This document shows positions 9,590 through 18,654 of a stretch of 64,000 nucleotides of DNA, one piece after another. Position numbers and translations under genes: made by a program. Source of the DNA: Methylobacterium sp. 77 (GTDB lineage: Bacteria > Pseudomonadota > Alphaproteobacteria > Rhizobiales > Beijerinckiaceae); the NCBI RefSeq assembly GCF_000372825.1, contig NZ_KB910516.1:2450011-2514010 (forward strand), written 5' to 3'. The first letter of the stretch is position 1. The number at the start of each line of letters is the position of its first letter. The notes beneath the pieces were generated by a model that did no database searches, was not told where the DNA came from, and worked only from the letters and a program-made list of their open reading frames with translations.

Positions 9590-9743
9590 GCGGCTAACCC
9601 GGAGCGGGACGATGAGGCGTCTGCCCTAAGCCCGGGCGGTCGCGATGTCATGCACCGATAGACAGGCCAAGCGTGGTGTAAAAAGGGCGACGTGACGGTC
9701 TGGCGGGGCCGCGGCGAACGCGTGGCTCCCGATCGGCCGCGCG

Positions 9744-10157
9744 CTATTCGGGGCTCCAGGCCGCGTAATCCCCGCCCGTGGCCGGCTTGTTGCCCGGATT
9801 GAGCTGCGAGCCCTTCGGACGATAGGCGGCGCTGGTTCCGGTGAGGTTCTCCACGTGCGGCTTCTGCCACTCGCGCGGGGTGTAGCTTTCCTCGCTCGGG
9901 GGAACATCGCCGTTGTGGCAGAGCCAGCCGCGCCAGCCGGGCGGCACCTTCGAGGCGTCGGCATAGCCGTTATAGACGACCCAGCGGCGTTCCGGACCGA
10001 CCGAGCGGTCGATCAGCGGTCCCAGGGCCTTGTAATAAGTGTTTCCGAAATCGTCCGTGCCGACGAGCTGGCCGTGCCGCGCCGTCATGACGGCGAGCGA
10101 CATGGTCTGCCCGTTCCACCAGGTGAAGATCCGCAGAAGCGTGTCCTTCAGAGCCAT
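9744..10157 (-). CDS. Complex I accessory subunit NDUFA12 (B17.2-like)
   Basis: A 137-residue homologue of mitochondrial NDUFA12, an accessory subunit on the peripheral arm of NADH:ubiquinone oxidoreductase that is retained in alphaproteobacteria. Diagnostic blocks are TWWNGQTMSL, GTDDFGNTYY, RRWVVYNGYADASKVPPGWRGWLC and EWQKPHVENLTGT..YRPKGS. I chose the ATG at 10157 because it gives the conserved N terminus MALKDTLLRIFTWWNG; the frame continues upstream without recognisable protein. The nuo operon itself is not in the window. Confidence 0.92.
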   Translation of the reverse strand: MALKDTLLRIFTWWNGQTMSLAVMTARHGQLVGTDDFGNTYYKALGPLIDRSVGPERRWVVYNGYADASKVPPGWRGWLCHNGDVPPSEESYTPREWQKPHVENLTGTSAAYRPKGSQLNPGNKPATGGDYAAWSPE

Positions 10158-10696
10158 CGCACTCGCCTGAACCGGACCGGCGCGACCGCCCGTCCTTCGT
10201 TGGCCGGGACTATGGTGAGGGGCTCGGGCGAAGTCCAGCGCGACTCGGGCGCGCCGGCTGCATCCGACCATTCCGTGACCCGGTTCGAGCACCCGAGTGC
10301 GGCTGGAATCCCACAGCCGATGCGTCTTAACCAAAAGCTTACGTCGCGAGTTCGCCGTCCGACCTGTGAATGCAAAAAATTCTCGGGCGGATTCCTTCAA
10401 GCAAAAAGAGCACTTATCGGCGCGGTCGCGATATCCACAGGAATTCTATCGCCGCCACAACATCTAGCGCGGAACGTAGCCGGCACACACAAGTTGTTGA
10501 CGTGAGGGCCCTGACCGCGATAGCTTTCGATGGTAGCCGAAGCAGTCGCGTCGGTACGGCGGCTCTGAGTATTTTCGGCCATCTGACAGCGCACCGCGAG
10601 CGTTCGCGGGCACTCGCCTTCTTCAGACTTGAGCAAACCGGCGGCTGCGCGGAGCGCGGCGGCATCGTCGACTCTTCGACAAGGGATACAGGGTTC
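10158..10696. other. Upstream region of nrdJ
   Basis: A 540-base region between the divergent NDUFA12 and nrdJ genes. It contains the candidate NrdR box pair and promoter listed separately. I looked for a cobalamin riboswitch, which could be expected before a B12-dependent enzyme, and saw no convincing B12-box. The frame of nrdJ stays open upstream of 10697, but the translation there has no family similarity. Confidence 0.5.
10455..10502 (+). promoter_or_regulatory. Candidate tandem NrdR boxes and promoter of nrdJ
   Basis: Two imperfect palindromes lie 32 bases apart: CCACAACATCTAGCGC at 10455 and ACACAAGTTGTTGACG at 10487. Both keep the core of the published NrdR consensus (acaCwAtATaTwgtgt): the first fits at about 12 of 16 positions, the second at about 10. 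NrdR boxes usually occur as pairs with 31-32 base spacing. The second box overlaps TTGACG (10497-10502), a possible -35, with TAGCTT 18 bases on as a -10. If real, the ATP/dATP-sensing repressor NrdR would control nrdJ here. Confidence 0.5.
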
Positions 10697-13600
10697 ATGC
10701 GGTTCGAGCGGCGATACACCACGGCCGGGCAATCCCCCTACGCGACCATCGCCTTCCGCAAGGCGCTGAGCGAGATCCGCAACCCGGACGGATCGATCGT
10801 GTTCCGGCTGGACGGCATCTCGGTGCCCGACAGCTGGAGCCAGGTCGCGAGCGACGTGCTGGCGCAGAAATACTTCCGCAAGGCCGGTGTGCCGGCCCGG
10901 CTGAGACGCGTCGAAGAAAACGACGTCCCCTCCTTCCTGTGGCGCTCGGTGGCCGATGAGGCCGCGCTGGCCGAACTGCCCGAGGCCGAGCGGTCCGGTT
11001 CGGAAATCTCCTCGACCCAGGTCTTCGATCGCCTCGCCGGCTGCTGGACCTATTGGGGCTGGAAGGGTGGCTACTTCACCTCGGAGGAGGATGCCTCGGC
11101 GTTCCTCGACGAGCTGCGCTTCATGCTCGCCCGCCAGATGGTCGCGCCGAATTCGCCGCAATGGTTCAACACCGGCCTGCATTGGGCCTACGGCATCGAC
11201 GGACCGGCCCAGGGCCACCATTACGTCGATTACCGCACCGGCGAGCTGGTCAAGTCGGCCTCGTCCTACGAGCACCCGCAGCCGCATGCCTGCTTCATCC
11301 AGGGCGTCCAGGACGACCTCGTGAACGAGGGCGGCATCATGGACCTCTGGGTCCGCGAGGCGCGCCTGTTCAAGTACGGCTCCGGCACCGGCTCGAACTT
11401 CTCGATGCTGCGCGGCGAGAACGAGAAGCTCGGCGGCGGCGGCAAGTCGTCCGGCCTGATGTCGTTCCTGAAGATCGGCGACCGGGCGGCCGGCGCGATC
11501 AAGTCCGGCGGCACCACCCGCCGCGCGGCCAAGATGGTCATCGTCGACATCGATCACCCCGATATCGAGACCTATATCGACTGGAAGGTGAAGGAGGAGC
11601 AGAAGGTCGCCGCCCTGGTGACCGGTTCGAAGATCGTCTCCAAGCACCTGCAGGCGGTGATGAAGGCCTGCACCCAGTGCGAGGCCGAAGGCGATGCCTG
11701 CTTCGACGTCGAGCGTAACCCCGCGCTCAAGAAGGCCGTGAAGGCCGCGCGCAAGGAGATGGTGCCGGACGCCTACACCAAGCGCGTCATCCAGTTCGCC
11801 AAGCAGGGCTTCACCAAGATCGACTTCCCCGTCTATGACACCGACTGGGATTCCGAGGCCTACCTCACGGTAGCCGGCCAGAACTCGAACAATTCCGTCT
11901 CGCTCACCGACGACTTCCTCCGGGCGGTCGAAGCGGATGGCGACTGGAACCTCATTGCCCGCACCACCGGCAAGCCGGTGAAGACCCTGAAGGCACGCGA
12001 CTTGTGGGAGCAGATCGGCGAGGCCGCCTGGGCTTCGGCGGATCCGGGCCTGCATTTCAACACGACCATGAACGACTGGCACACCTGCCCGTCCGCCGGC
12101 CGGATTCGCGCCTCGAACCCGTGCTCCGAATACATGTTCCTCGACGACACGGCGTGTAACCTCGCCAGCACCAACCTGCTGACGATGTACGACCGGGCCA
12201 GCGGCCAATTCGACGTCGCCGCCTTCGAACATCTCAACCGTCTCTGGACCGTCGTCCTCGAGATCTCGGTGATGATGGCGCAGTTCCCCTCGAAGGAGAT
12301 CGCCGAACTCTCTTACCGCTACCGCACCCTCGGCCTCGGCTACGCCAATATCGGCGGCCTGCTGATGAGCATGGGCCTGCCCTACGATTCGCTGAAGGGC
12401 CGGGCCCTCGCAGGTGCGCTGACCGCGATCATGACCGGCGTCGCCTATGCCACATCGGCCGAGATGGCGGCCGAGCTCGGTCCGTTCGCGGGCTACGACG
12501 AGAACGCGGACGCCATGCTCAAGGTGATCCGCAACCATCGCCGCGCGGCGCATGGCGAAGCGGCGGGCTACGAGTTCCTCTCGATCGCCCCCGTCCCCCT
12601 CGACATCCCCAACGTGCCCCAGGCCGACCTCGCGGAACGCGCCAAGGTGGCGTGGGACCGGGCCCTGGCGCTCGGCGAGGAGCATGGCTACCGCAACGCC
12701 CAGGCGACCGTCATCGCGCCTACCGGCACGATCGGCCTCGTGATGGATTGCGACACGACCGGGATCGAGCCGGATTTCGCCCTGGTGAAGTTCAAGAAGC
12801 TGGCCGGCGGCGGCTACTTCAAGATCATCAACCGGGCGGTGCCGGACGCCCTGCGCTCGCTCGGATACCGCGAATCCGAGATCGCCGAGATCGAGGCCTA
12901 TGCCGTCGGCCATGGCTCGATGGGTCAGTCGCCGGCCGTCAACGCCGGCTCGCTCCGCGCCAAGGGCTTCACCGACGACAAGATCGCCGCCATCGAGGCG
13001 GGCTTGAAATCGGCCTTCGACATCAAGTTCGTGTTCAACCGCTGGACCCTGGGCGACGATTTCCTGAAGGACGTGCTCAAGGTCCCGGCCGAGAAGCTCG
13101 CCGACCCGACCTTCGAGATCCTGCCGTTCCTCGGCTACACGCGGAAGGACATCGAGGCCGCCAACACCCATATCTGCGGTGCGATGACCCTTGAGGGAGC
13201 CCCCTTCCTCAAGGTCGAGCATTACGCGGTGTTCGATTGCGCCAATCCGTGCGGCCGCATCGGCAAGCGTTACCTCTCGGTAGAGAGCCACATCCGCATG
13301 ATGGCGGCGGCGCAGCCCTTCATCTCGGGCGCTATCTCCAAGACCATCAACATGCCGAACGACGCGACGGTCGAGGATTGCAAGAACGCCTACAAGCTGT
13401 CCTGGACCCTGGCGCTCAAGGCGAACGCCCTCTACCGCGACGGCTCCAAGCTGTCGCAGCCGCTGAACTCGGCACTCATCGCCGATGAGGACGACGATGC
13501 CGACGAGGTGATCGAGGCTCTGGTGGCGCAGCCCGCCACCGCCAAGGCGGCACAGCTCGCGGAAAAGATCGTCGAGCGGGTGATCGAGCGCGTCGAACGC

Positions 13601-14422
13601 ATCCGCTCGCGCGAGAAGCTGCCCGACCGGCGCAAGGGCTACACCCAGAAGGCCGTCGTCGGCGGACACAAGGTCTACCTGCGCACCGGCGAATACGAGG
13701 ACGGCCGCATCGGCGAGATCTTCATCGACATGCACAAGGAGGGCGCCGCCTTCCGCTCGCTGATGAACAACTTCGCCATCGCGATCTCGATCGGGCTCCA
13801 GTACGGCGTGCCGATGGAGGAATATGTCGACGCCTTCACCTTCACCCGGTTCGAGCCGGCCGGTTTCGTACAGGGCAACGACGCCATCAAGAACGCCACC
13901 TCGATCCTCGACTACGTGTTCCGCGAACTGGCGATCTCGTATCTCGGCCGGATGGATCTGGCCCATGTCGACCCGTCCGAGATCGGCAACACCGTGATGG
14001 GCAAGGGTGAGGGTGAAGGCACGCGCAGCGGCGACCGGCCGGACCCGGTGGCCTCCAGCATCGTCTCGCGCGGCCTGCTGCGCGGCTCGGCCGACCGGCT
14101 CACCCTGATCCAGGGCGGACCGGCCGGCGGCACGATGGGCATCGGTTCCGGCCATGCCGGGGCGAGCGCCCCGGCCGGCGGGGTCGTCCACGCCATGCGG
14201 GGCGCGACGGCGCTGAAGGCGGAAGATAAGGATGCCCAGGTCGTACTGGGATTTTCTCATCCCGCCGAAGAACCACGTAACTCGGTGGCCTTTAAGCGAG
14301 AAGAAGCAAAGCTGAAGGGTTACGTCGGCGAGGCATGTCCTGAGTGTGCTAACTTCACTCTTGTCCGAAATGGCACCTGCCTGAAATGTGACACCTGTGG
14401 CAGCACAACTGGCTGCTCATAA
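10697..14422 (+). CDS. nrdJ: Vitamin B12-dependent ribonucleotide reductase (class II)
   Basis: The 1241-residue adenosylcobalamin-dependent enzyme reduces ribonucleotides for DNA synthesis without needing oxygen or a radical-bearing second subunit. Key blocks: [18 protein letters not shown], the [18 protein letters not shown] active-site region near residue 474, and [26 protein letters not shown]. The C-terminal zinc ribbon is C1214-PEC-x13-CDTC followed by TGCS. ATG 10697 gives the family N terminus MRFERRYTT. Oddly, from about 14225 codon use changes abruptly to AT-richer codons (TGT, ACT, CTT, AAA, TAA stop), although the protein is intact. The next gene follows after 11 bases. Confidence 0.95.
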   Translation: MRFERRYTTAGQSPYATIAFRKALSEIRNPDGSIVFRLDGISVPDSWSQVASDVLAQKYFRKAGVPARLRRVEENDVPSFLWRSVADEAALAELPEAERSGSEISSTQVFDRLAGCWTYWGWKGGYFTSEEDASAFLDELRFMLARQMVAPNSPQWFNTGLHWAYGIDGPAQGHHYVDYRTGELVKSASSYEHPQPHACFIQGVQDDLVNEGGIMDLWVREARLFKYGSGTGSNFSMLRGENEKLGGGGKSSGLMSFLKIGDRAAGAIKSGGTTRRAAKMVIVDIDHPDIETYIDWKVKEEQKVAALVTGSKIVSKHLQAVMKACTQCEAEGDACFDVERNPALKKAVKAARKEMVPDAYTKRVIQFAKQGFTKIDFPVYDTDWDSEAYLTVAGQNSNNSVSLTDDFLRAVEADGDWNLIARTTGKPVKTLKARDLWEQIGEAAWASADPGLHFNTTMNDWHTCPSAGRIRASNPCSEYMFLDDTACNLASTNLLTMYDRASGQFDVAAFEHLNRLWTVVLEISVMMAQFPSKEIAELSYRYRTLGLGYANIGGLLMSMGLPYDSLKGRALAGALTAIMTGVAYATSAEMAAELGPFAGYDENADAMLKVIRNHRRAAHGEAAGYEFLSIAPVPLDIPNVPQADLAERAKVAWDRALALGEEHGYRNAQATVIAPTGTIGLVMDCDTTGIEPDFALVKFKKLAGGGYFKIINRAVPDALRSLGYRESEIAEIEAYAVGHGSMGQSPAVNAGSLRAKGFTDDKIAAIEAGLKSAFDIKFVFNRWTLGDDFLKDVLKVPAEKLADPTFEILPFLGYTRKDIEAANTHICGAMTLEGAPFLKVEHYAVFDCANPCGRIGKRYLSVESHIRMMAAAQPFISGAISKTINMPNDATVEDCKNAYKLSWTLALKANALYRDGSKLSQPLNSALIADEDDDADEVIEALVAQPATAKAAQLAEKIVERVIERVERIRSREKLPDRRKGYTQKAVVGGHKVYLRTGEYEDGRIGEIFIDMHKEGAAFRSLMNNFAIAISIGLQYGVPMEEYVDAFTFTRFEPAGFVQGNDAIKNATSILDYVFRELAISYLGRMDLAHVDPSEIGNTVMGKGEGEGTRSGDRPDPVASSIVSRGLLRGSADRLTLIQGGPAGGTMGIGSGHAGASAPAGGVVHAMRGATALKAEDKDAQVVLGFSHPAEEPRNSVAFKREEAKLKGYVGEACPECANFTLVRNGTCLKCDTCGSTTGCS

Positions 14423-15440
14423 GGACGAAGGCAATGTCCTCGCCATTTAGAGATATACCAGTATCCTTTTTGAGCGAGGACAAGATTGCAAGGATCGCCA
14501 ATGAATGGCGATCCTTGCATGAAATGACATTCGGCGATGATTTTTGCGTCGTCGAATTCTTGATTCACACTTTTATGAGTAATAGAACCGCCGCTCTATC
14601 TATTGATACTTTTGACCGAGATGGAACTGAACAGCCACCGGCTCATGTTTCATTTAAGCCGGACGTAATCAATGTAGATCGCTCAATTTGGCGACGAGCT
14701 GATATGAGAGAGGGCTACCCTCAATTCATAGTCGCTCACGAAATCGGACATATTTTATTGCACTCCGATATTCCGAAGGGATACTCTAAAGATTCAAATT
14801 CACAGATCAAGTACTTTGAAAATGAACACTCTGCAGAATGGCAGGCAAATAAATTTGCTGAACACCTTATACTTCCAAAGTCAGTTGTCGAAAGATATTC
14901 AAATATAGGTGAGCTAATCAAATTTACGGGCGCCTGGGAAGCAGTCGCGAAAACGCGATTTGCTGACGTTTTTCGCCCAAAACTCGTAAATATCGATGCA
15001 GATCATGTAGATTCGGCGTGTGAAATTTGTGGCAACCTTTCGTTTTCAAGACGAGGGCTGATTTTAAAATGCAAAACATGCAAACAAGAACGTAGTCTGT
15101 TTGTGTTTGGTAAATTTTAGTTATCAGCGTCAAGGAATTTTACAAAATCCCGATGTTGTCTTATCATTCAGAATAATTATTTATAATTATACGTTTCATA
15201 CTCAATTTCGATATTTCTGAGAAATCCGCGCAGCATACCTATCGTAATGGATTTTGCACGCACTTCGATATAATGATAGTTATATTTTTACATATCGATT
15301 TAAGAATATGACTATTTCAAGATAGCTGGCTGTCAGCTGTCGTAAATTATTCGTTCGCGAATATGTCAGACGTTTTGCATCGTTCCCTTCATTTTTCTCC
15401 TCCATAAAGTGACTGGTCTCGGCGCCGTCGCGGATCGTAG
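14225..15440. other. AT-rich, foreign-looking patch at the nrdJ 3' end
   Basis: Base composition drops sharply across this stretch compared with both flanks. As a check, 14821-14880 contains 23 G or C in 60 bases. The patch includes the last ~200 bases of nrdJ, the metallopeptidase gene and about 320 bases of AT-rich non-coding DNA. The nrdJ frame is preserved across the left boundary. No integrase, tRNA, inverted repeat or duplicated nrdJ end is visible, so the transfer mechanism is unknown; homologous recombination of a foreign nrdJ end with its neighbour is the simplest reading. Confidence 0.7.
14434..15120 (+). CDS. ImmA/IrrE-type zinc metallopeptidase with C-terminal zinc ribbon
   Basis: The 228-residue protein has the zincin motif H102EIGH106 in FIVAHEIGHILLHSD, and a downstream EHSAEWQANKFAEHLILP helix supplying the likely third zinc ligand. 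This is the ImmA/IrrE (COG2856) pattern; characterised members cleave repressor partners. C-terminal to it is a zinc ribbon, C196-EIC-x13-C213-KTC216. The ribbon matches the NrdJ C-terminal ribbon in exact spacing and at about 10 of 21 positions. The usual partner, an adjacent XRE-type repressor gene, is absent. The gene is AT-rich and lies 11 bases after nrdJ, so it may be cotranscribed with it. Target unknown. Confidence 0.8.
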   Translation: MSSPFRDIPVSFLSEDKIARIANEWRSLHEMTFGDDFCVVEFLIHTFMSNRTAALSIDTFDRDGTEQPPAHVSFKPDVINVDRSIWRRADMREGYPQFIVAHEIGHILLHSDIPKGYSKDSNSQIKYFENEHSAEWQANKFAEHLILPKSVVERYSNIGELIKFTGAWEAVAKTRFADVFRPKLVNIDADHVDSACEICGNLSFSRRGLILKCKTCKQERSLFVFGKF

Positions 15441-15488
15441 TGGGGCCGGCCATCGCATTCGCGATGCTGGAGGGTTGGGGGGAAGGCG
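15121..15488. other. AT-rich non-coding gap before sorA
   Basis: About 370 bases with many A/T runs up to roughly 15410, after which normal GC content returns. No supported gene. It forms the right-hand part of the foreign patch and should contain the sorA promoter near its end. A GGAGGGTTGGGGGGAAGG purine tract (about 15470-15487) precedes the sorA start. Confidence 0.5.
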
Positions 15489-16691
15489 ATGGTCGAACTC
15501 GGCAGGCGGGACTTTTTGAGAGGCGCCGTCGCGGCTGGGGGGATCGCGCTCCCATCGCTGCGGGCCTTGGCCGGCGAGGTCGCGACCCTGCCCTTCGCCA
15601 ATGGCGAGCGGCCCCTGGTCGCCTATCCCGGCAAACGCCCGCTGATGCTGACGACCGCACGGCCGCCCCAGCTAGAAACACCGTTCTCGGTCTTCGACGA
15701 GAGCGTGCTCACCCCGAACGACGCGTTCTTCGTGCGCTATCATCTGGCCGACATCCCGACCTCCATCGATCCCGAACTGTTCCGCCTCGAGGTCAAGGGC
15801 CATGTCGACGGACCGGTCTCGCTGTCGCTTACGGAGCTGAAGAGCCTTCCGGGTACGGAACTCGTCGCGGTGAACCAGTGCTCGGGCAATTCGCGCGGCT
15901 TCGTCGTTCCGCGCGTGGCCGGTGGCCAGCTCGGAAACGGCGCGATGGGCAATGCCCGCTGGACCGGCGTCTCGCTGAAATCCGTGCTCGACAAGGCCGG
16001 CGTCAAGGCGGGCGCGGTCCAGGTCTCCTTCACCGGCCTCGACGGGCCGGTCCTGCCCGAGACGCCGCGCTATGCGAAGGCGCTCGACATCGACCATGCC
16101 CGCGACGGTGAGGTGATGCTGGCCTGGGCGATGAACGGGGAGGACCTTCCCTGGCTCAACGGCTACCCGCTGAAGCTCGTCGTGCCTGGTTTCTACGGCA
16201 CCTACTGGGTCAAGCACCTCAGCACGATCACGGTGCTCGACACGCCCTTCGACGGGTTCTGGATGCAGAAGGCCTATCGCATTCCCGACAACGAATGCGC
16301 CTGCGTCGAGCCGGGAACGAGCGCGGCGAAGACGGTTCCGATCAACCGTCTCCCGATCCGCTCCTTCGTCACGAATCTGGCGGATGGCGCCAAGGTCCCG
16401 GTCGGCAGGGCGGCATTGCGGGGTATCGCCTTCGACGGCGGCTCGGGCGTCAGGGACGTGGCCGTATCCCTGGACGATGGCAGGACATGGTCGCCGGCGC
16501 GGCTCGGTGACGATCTCGGACGCTATTCCTTCCGACCCTGGACCTTCGAGGCAGACTTGTCGGCGGGCGCCCATGCGGTTCGCGTGCGAGCCACGGCCAA
16601 GGACGGCACGACGCAGCCGATGGATCCGCGCTGGAACCCCGCCGGCTATCAGCGAAACGTCGTCGAGACGACCCGCATCCAGGCGATCTGA
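15489..16691 (+). CDS. sorA: Sulfite:cytochrome c oxidoreductase, molybdopterin subunit
   Basis: The 400-residue sulfite oxidase-family protein oxidises sulfite to sulfate in the periplasm and passes electrons to SorB. A twin-arginine signal (GRRDFLRGAVAAGGIALPSL) indicates export as a folded molybdoprotein. The molybdenum-binding domain holds NQCSGNSRG, with the Mo-ligand cysteine at about C131, and LVVPGFYGTYWVKHLS. A C-terminal dimerisation domain (about 290-395) has an Ig-like pattern (DVAVSLDDGRTWSPA, DPRWNPAGYQRN). The sorB gene follows after 11 bases with its own ribosome binding site, so the two form an operon. moaC and moeA, needed for its cofactor, are elsewhere in the window. Confidence 0.93.
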   Translation: MVELGRRDFLRGAVAAGGIALPSLRALAGEVATLPFANGERPLVAYPGKRPLMLTTARPPQLETPFSVFDESVLTPNDAFFVRYHLADIPTSIDPELFRLEVKGHVDGPVSLSLTELKSLPGTELVAVNQCSGNSRGFVVPRVAGGQLGNGAMGNARWTGVSLKSVLDKAGVKAGAVQVSFTGLDGPVLPETPRYAKALDIDHARDGEVMLAWAMNGEDLPWLNGYPLKLVVPGFYGTYWVKHLSTITVLDTPFDGFWMQKAYRIPDNECACVEPGTSAAKTVPINRLPIRSFVTNLADGAKVPVGRAALRGIAFDGGSGVRDVAVSLDDGRTWSPARLGDDLGRYSFRPWTFEADLSAGAHAVRVRATAKDGTTQPMDPRWNPAGYQRNVVETTRIQAI

Positions 16692-16702
16692 GGGAGAATC
16701 GC

Positions 16703-17023
16703 ATGACCCGCTATCGTTTCGCCGCCGCGCTCCTATCGGTCGCCCTCTTCGTCGGCGGAGGTGCCGAGGCCGGGCCACGCACCTACGACGTGCCGGAGGC
16801 GACCGCCCAGTTGCGCCCCGCTGAAGGCCACGAGGCCGGGTTCGAAGCCGCCCAGACCAATTGCACGGTCTGCCACTCGGTCGACTACATCCTCACGCAG
16901 CCGCCGGGCAAAGGGGCTGCGTTCTGGACCGGCGAGGTCACGAAGATGGTGCATGTCTTCCACGCCCCCATCGACGAGGCGGATGCGAAGGCGATCGCCG
17001 CCTATCTCGCCGCGACCTACTGA
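16703..17023 (+). CDS. sorB: Sulfite:cytochrome c oxidoreductase, cytochrome c subunit
   Basis: The 106-residue secreted monoheme cytochrome has a signal peptide (about 1-20). The single heme site is C54-TVC-H58 (NCTVCHSVDYI), with a likely axial methionine in GEVTKMVHVF. It takes electrons from the SorA molybdenum centre and hands them to the respiratory chain through a soluble cytochrome c. Size, position right after sorA and the short intergenic gap all fit SorB. It is convergent with the small membrane protein gene at 17046. Confidence 0.92.
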   Translation: MTRYRFAAALLSVALFVGGGAEAGPRTYDVPEATAQLRPAEGHEAGFEAAQTNCTVCHSVDYILTQPPGKGAAFWTGEVTKMVHVFHAPIDEADAKAIAAYLAATY

Positions 17024-17045
17024 CCGGGCCGGTTGTCGCGTCGCG

Positions 17046-17303
17046 TCAGCGGATCGCTGTGACGTAGGAAGCGATCTGCGCCTGAGCCAGGGTAAGGGTC
17101 TGACCGAGGCTCTGGTCGCTGAAATAGACCCGTCCGGCGGTCAGCGTCAGGGCGAGCATCCAGAACACCGCGATGGCGACGTTGCGCGCCCGCCGATCAC
17201 CCTGCGTCATGCTGGTGGTGCGATCATCGCAGACCGGCTCGCCGTAAGGGTCGAAGCTGGTGGCGCCACCGTTCAGGACGCCGTGATCGGAACGCGTGCT
17301 CAT
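17046..17303 (-). CDS. Small single-pass membrane protein, unknown
   Basis: The 85-residue predicted protein has a polar N-terminal half (about 1-40), one hydrophobic helix (VAIAVFWMLALTLTAGRVYF) and a short polar tail. I recognise no family. The start at 17303 is the more complete choice; an internal ATG (MTQGDRRARN) directly before the helix is the alternative. It lies between sorB and the YeiH-like gene on the opposite strand, divergent from the latter, and may share regulatory DNA with it. Any role in sulfite handling is only positional. Confidence 0.5.
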   Translation of the reverse strand: MSTRSDHGVLNGGATSFDPYGEPVCDDRTTSMTQGDRRARNVAIAVFWMLALTLTAGRVYFSDQSLGQTLTLAQAQIASYVTAIR

Positions 17304-17455
17304 CCGGGGTAAGATCGTGTTTTGCTTGCCATCGATCAATGGATGCGTCTTTTGAAGTTGTGACGTTCCGGAGAGCGGTTTTCTCTTTTCGAAGCGCGCG
17401 GCAGAAGTTTCTTGTTTGAAGGCCTCGGCGGCGTGTCCGGGTGGGTAGAGCGAGC

Positions 17456-18529
17456 GTGAAGGCATCTTCGAACCCGACCGTTCCTGCGGGCCCGGCCACC
17501 ATCCGCAGGGTCCCGGCGCTGCTGCCGGGCATCGTCCTCTGCCTCGCCGTCACCGCCATCGCCATGGCCGTCCAGGCTCTGGAGGAGAGAGCGACCGGGC
17601 ATCCCTATATCGAGGCCCTGGTCGTCGCGATCCTGTTCGGGATCGCGATCCGCACCGTCTGGACTCCCGGCGAGCGGTTCCGGGCGGGGATCGCCTTCAG
17701 CGCCAAGCAGGTGCTCGAAGTCGCCGTCACGCTGCTCGGCGCGTCGATCAGCCTCGGCGCCATCGTCGCCTCGGGGCCGGCGCTGCTCACCGGCATCGTC
17801 GGCACGGTGGTCCTGGCGATCGCCGCGAGCTACGCGATCTGTCGCGGCCTCGGCCTGCCGGCGCGGATGGCGATCCTGGTGGCGTGCGGCAACGCCATCT
17901 GCGGCAACTCCGCCATCGCCGCCGTGGCGCCGGTCATCGGGGCCGACAGCAAGGATGTCGCCGGCTCCATCGCCTTTACCGCCGTGCTCGGCGTGCTGAT
18001 GGTGCTCGGCCTGCCCTTGTTCATTCCGCTCGCCGGGCTCTCGGACCACCAATATGGCGTGCTCGCGGGACTCACCGTCTATGCCGTGCCGCAGGTGCTT
18101 GCTGCGACCGTGCCGGTGGGGCTGCTCAGCACGCAGGTCGGCACGCTGGTCAAGCTCGTGCGGGTGCTGATGCTCGGGCCGGTCGTGGTCGCGTTCTCGC
18201 TCATCGCGCATCGCCTGCCGGCGGAAGCGGGTGCACGGAAGACCATGCCGGGGCGGCTCGGTTTTACCAGGCTCGTCCCCTGGTTCATCCTCGGATTCCT
18301 CGGGCTCGCTACGCTCCGCTCGCTCGGCCTGATCCCCGAGGCCGCTTCCGGGCCGGTGAAACAACTGGCCGGCTTCCTGACGATCATGTCCATGGCCGCC
18401 CTCGGCCTCGGCGTCGACGTGCGGGTTCTGGCGCGTATGGGCGGACGGGTGACGCTCGCCGTGACCGGCTCCCTCGCCATCCTCCTCGCGATCAGCCTGA
18501 TCCTCATCAGGGCCCTCGGCATCGCCTGA
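17456..18529 (+). CDS. YeiH/UPF0324 putative sulfate exporter
   Basis: A protein of about 357 residues with around ten hydrophobic segments. Diagnostic UPF0324 blocks: PYIEALVVAILFGIAIR, FSAKQVLEVAVTLLGASISL, ACGNAICGNSAIAAVAPVIGA and GLTVYAVPQVLAATVPVG. Members next to sulfite-oxidation or cysteine genes have been proposed to move sulfate or sulfite. Here it follows sorAB, so export of the sulfate made by SorAB is a reasonable inference. There is no ATG; GTG 17456 (GTGAAGGCA) or GTG 17441 are the start candidates, and the first conserved residues come well after both. Confidence 0.85.
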   Translation: MKASSNPTVPAGPATIRRVPALLPGIVLCLAVTAIAMAVQALEERATGHPYIEALVVAILFGIAIRTVWTPGERFRAGIAFSAKQVLEVAVTLLGASISLGAIVASGPALLTGIVGTVVLAIAASYAICRGLGLPARMAILVACGNAICGNSAIAAVAPVIGADSKDVAGSIAFTAVLGVLMVLGLPLFIPLAGLSDHQYGVLAGLTVYAVPQVLAATVPVGLLSTQVGTLVKLVRVLMLGPVVVAFSLIAHRLPAEAGARKTMPGRLGFTRLVPWFILGFLGLATLRSLGLIPEAASGPVKQLAGFLTIMSMAALGLGVDVRVLARMGGRVTLAVTGSLAILLAISLILIRALGIA

Positions 18530-18654
18530 CCGCCTCGTCTCCGAGCCGATGCTCCCCCCGATACGGGTGGGAGTGGCCGCGTCGGCGGCGACCGGCTACG
18601 AAATGGGCTGCGAACAGCAGCGCGTGCCCGTCACTTTCCAGAAGCGGTCGTCCG

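Noticed and set aside
10158..10696. A cobalamin riboswitch before nrdJ
   Set aside because: I looked for the conserved B12-box and did not find a convincing match.
10397..14260. A 1287-codon open frame on the minus strand across nrdJ
   Set aside because: It is the mirror frame of a high-GC gene: Arg/Gly/Val-rich composition, no domain, and nrdJ on the other strand is unambiguous.
14423..15488. Attachment site, tRNA or integrase at the AT-rich patch
   Set aside because: No tRNA-like sequence, no integrase frame and no repeated copy of the nrdJ end could be seen at the right boundary.
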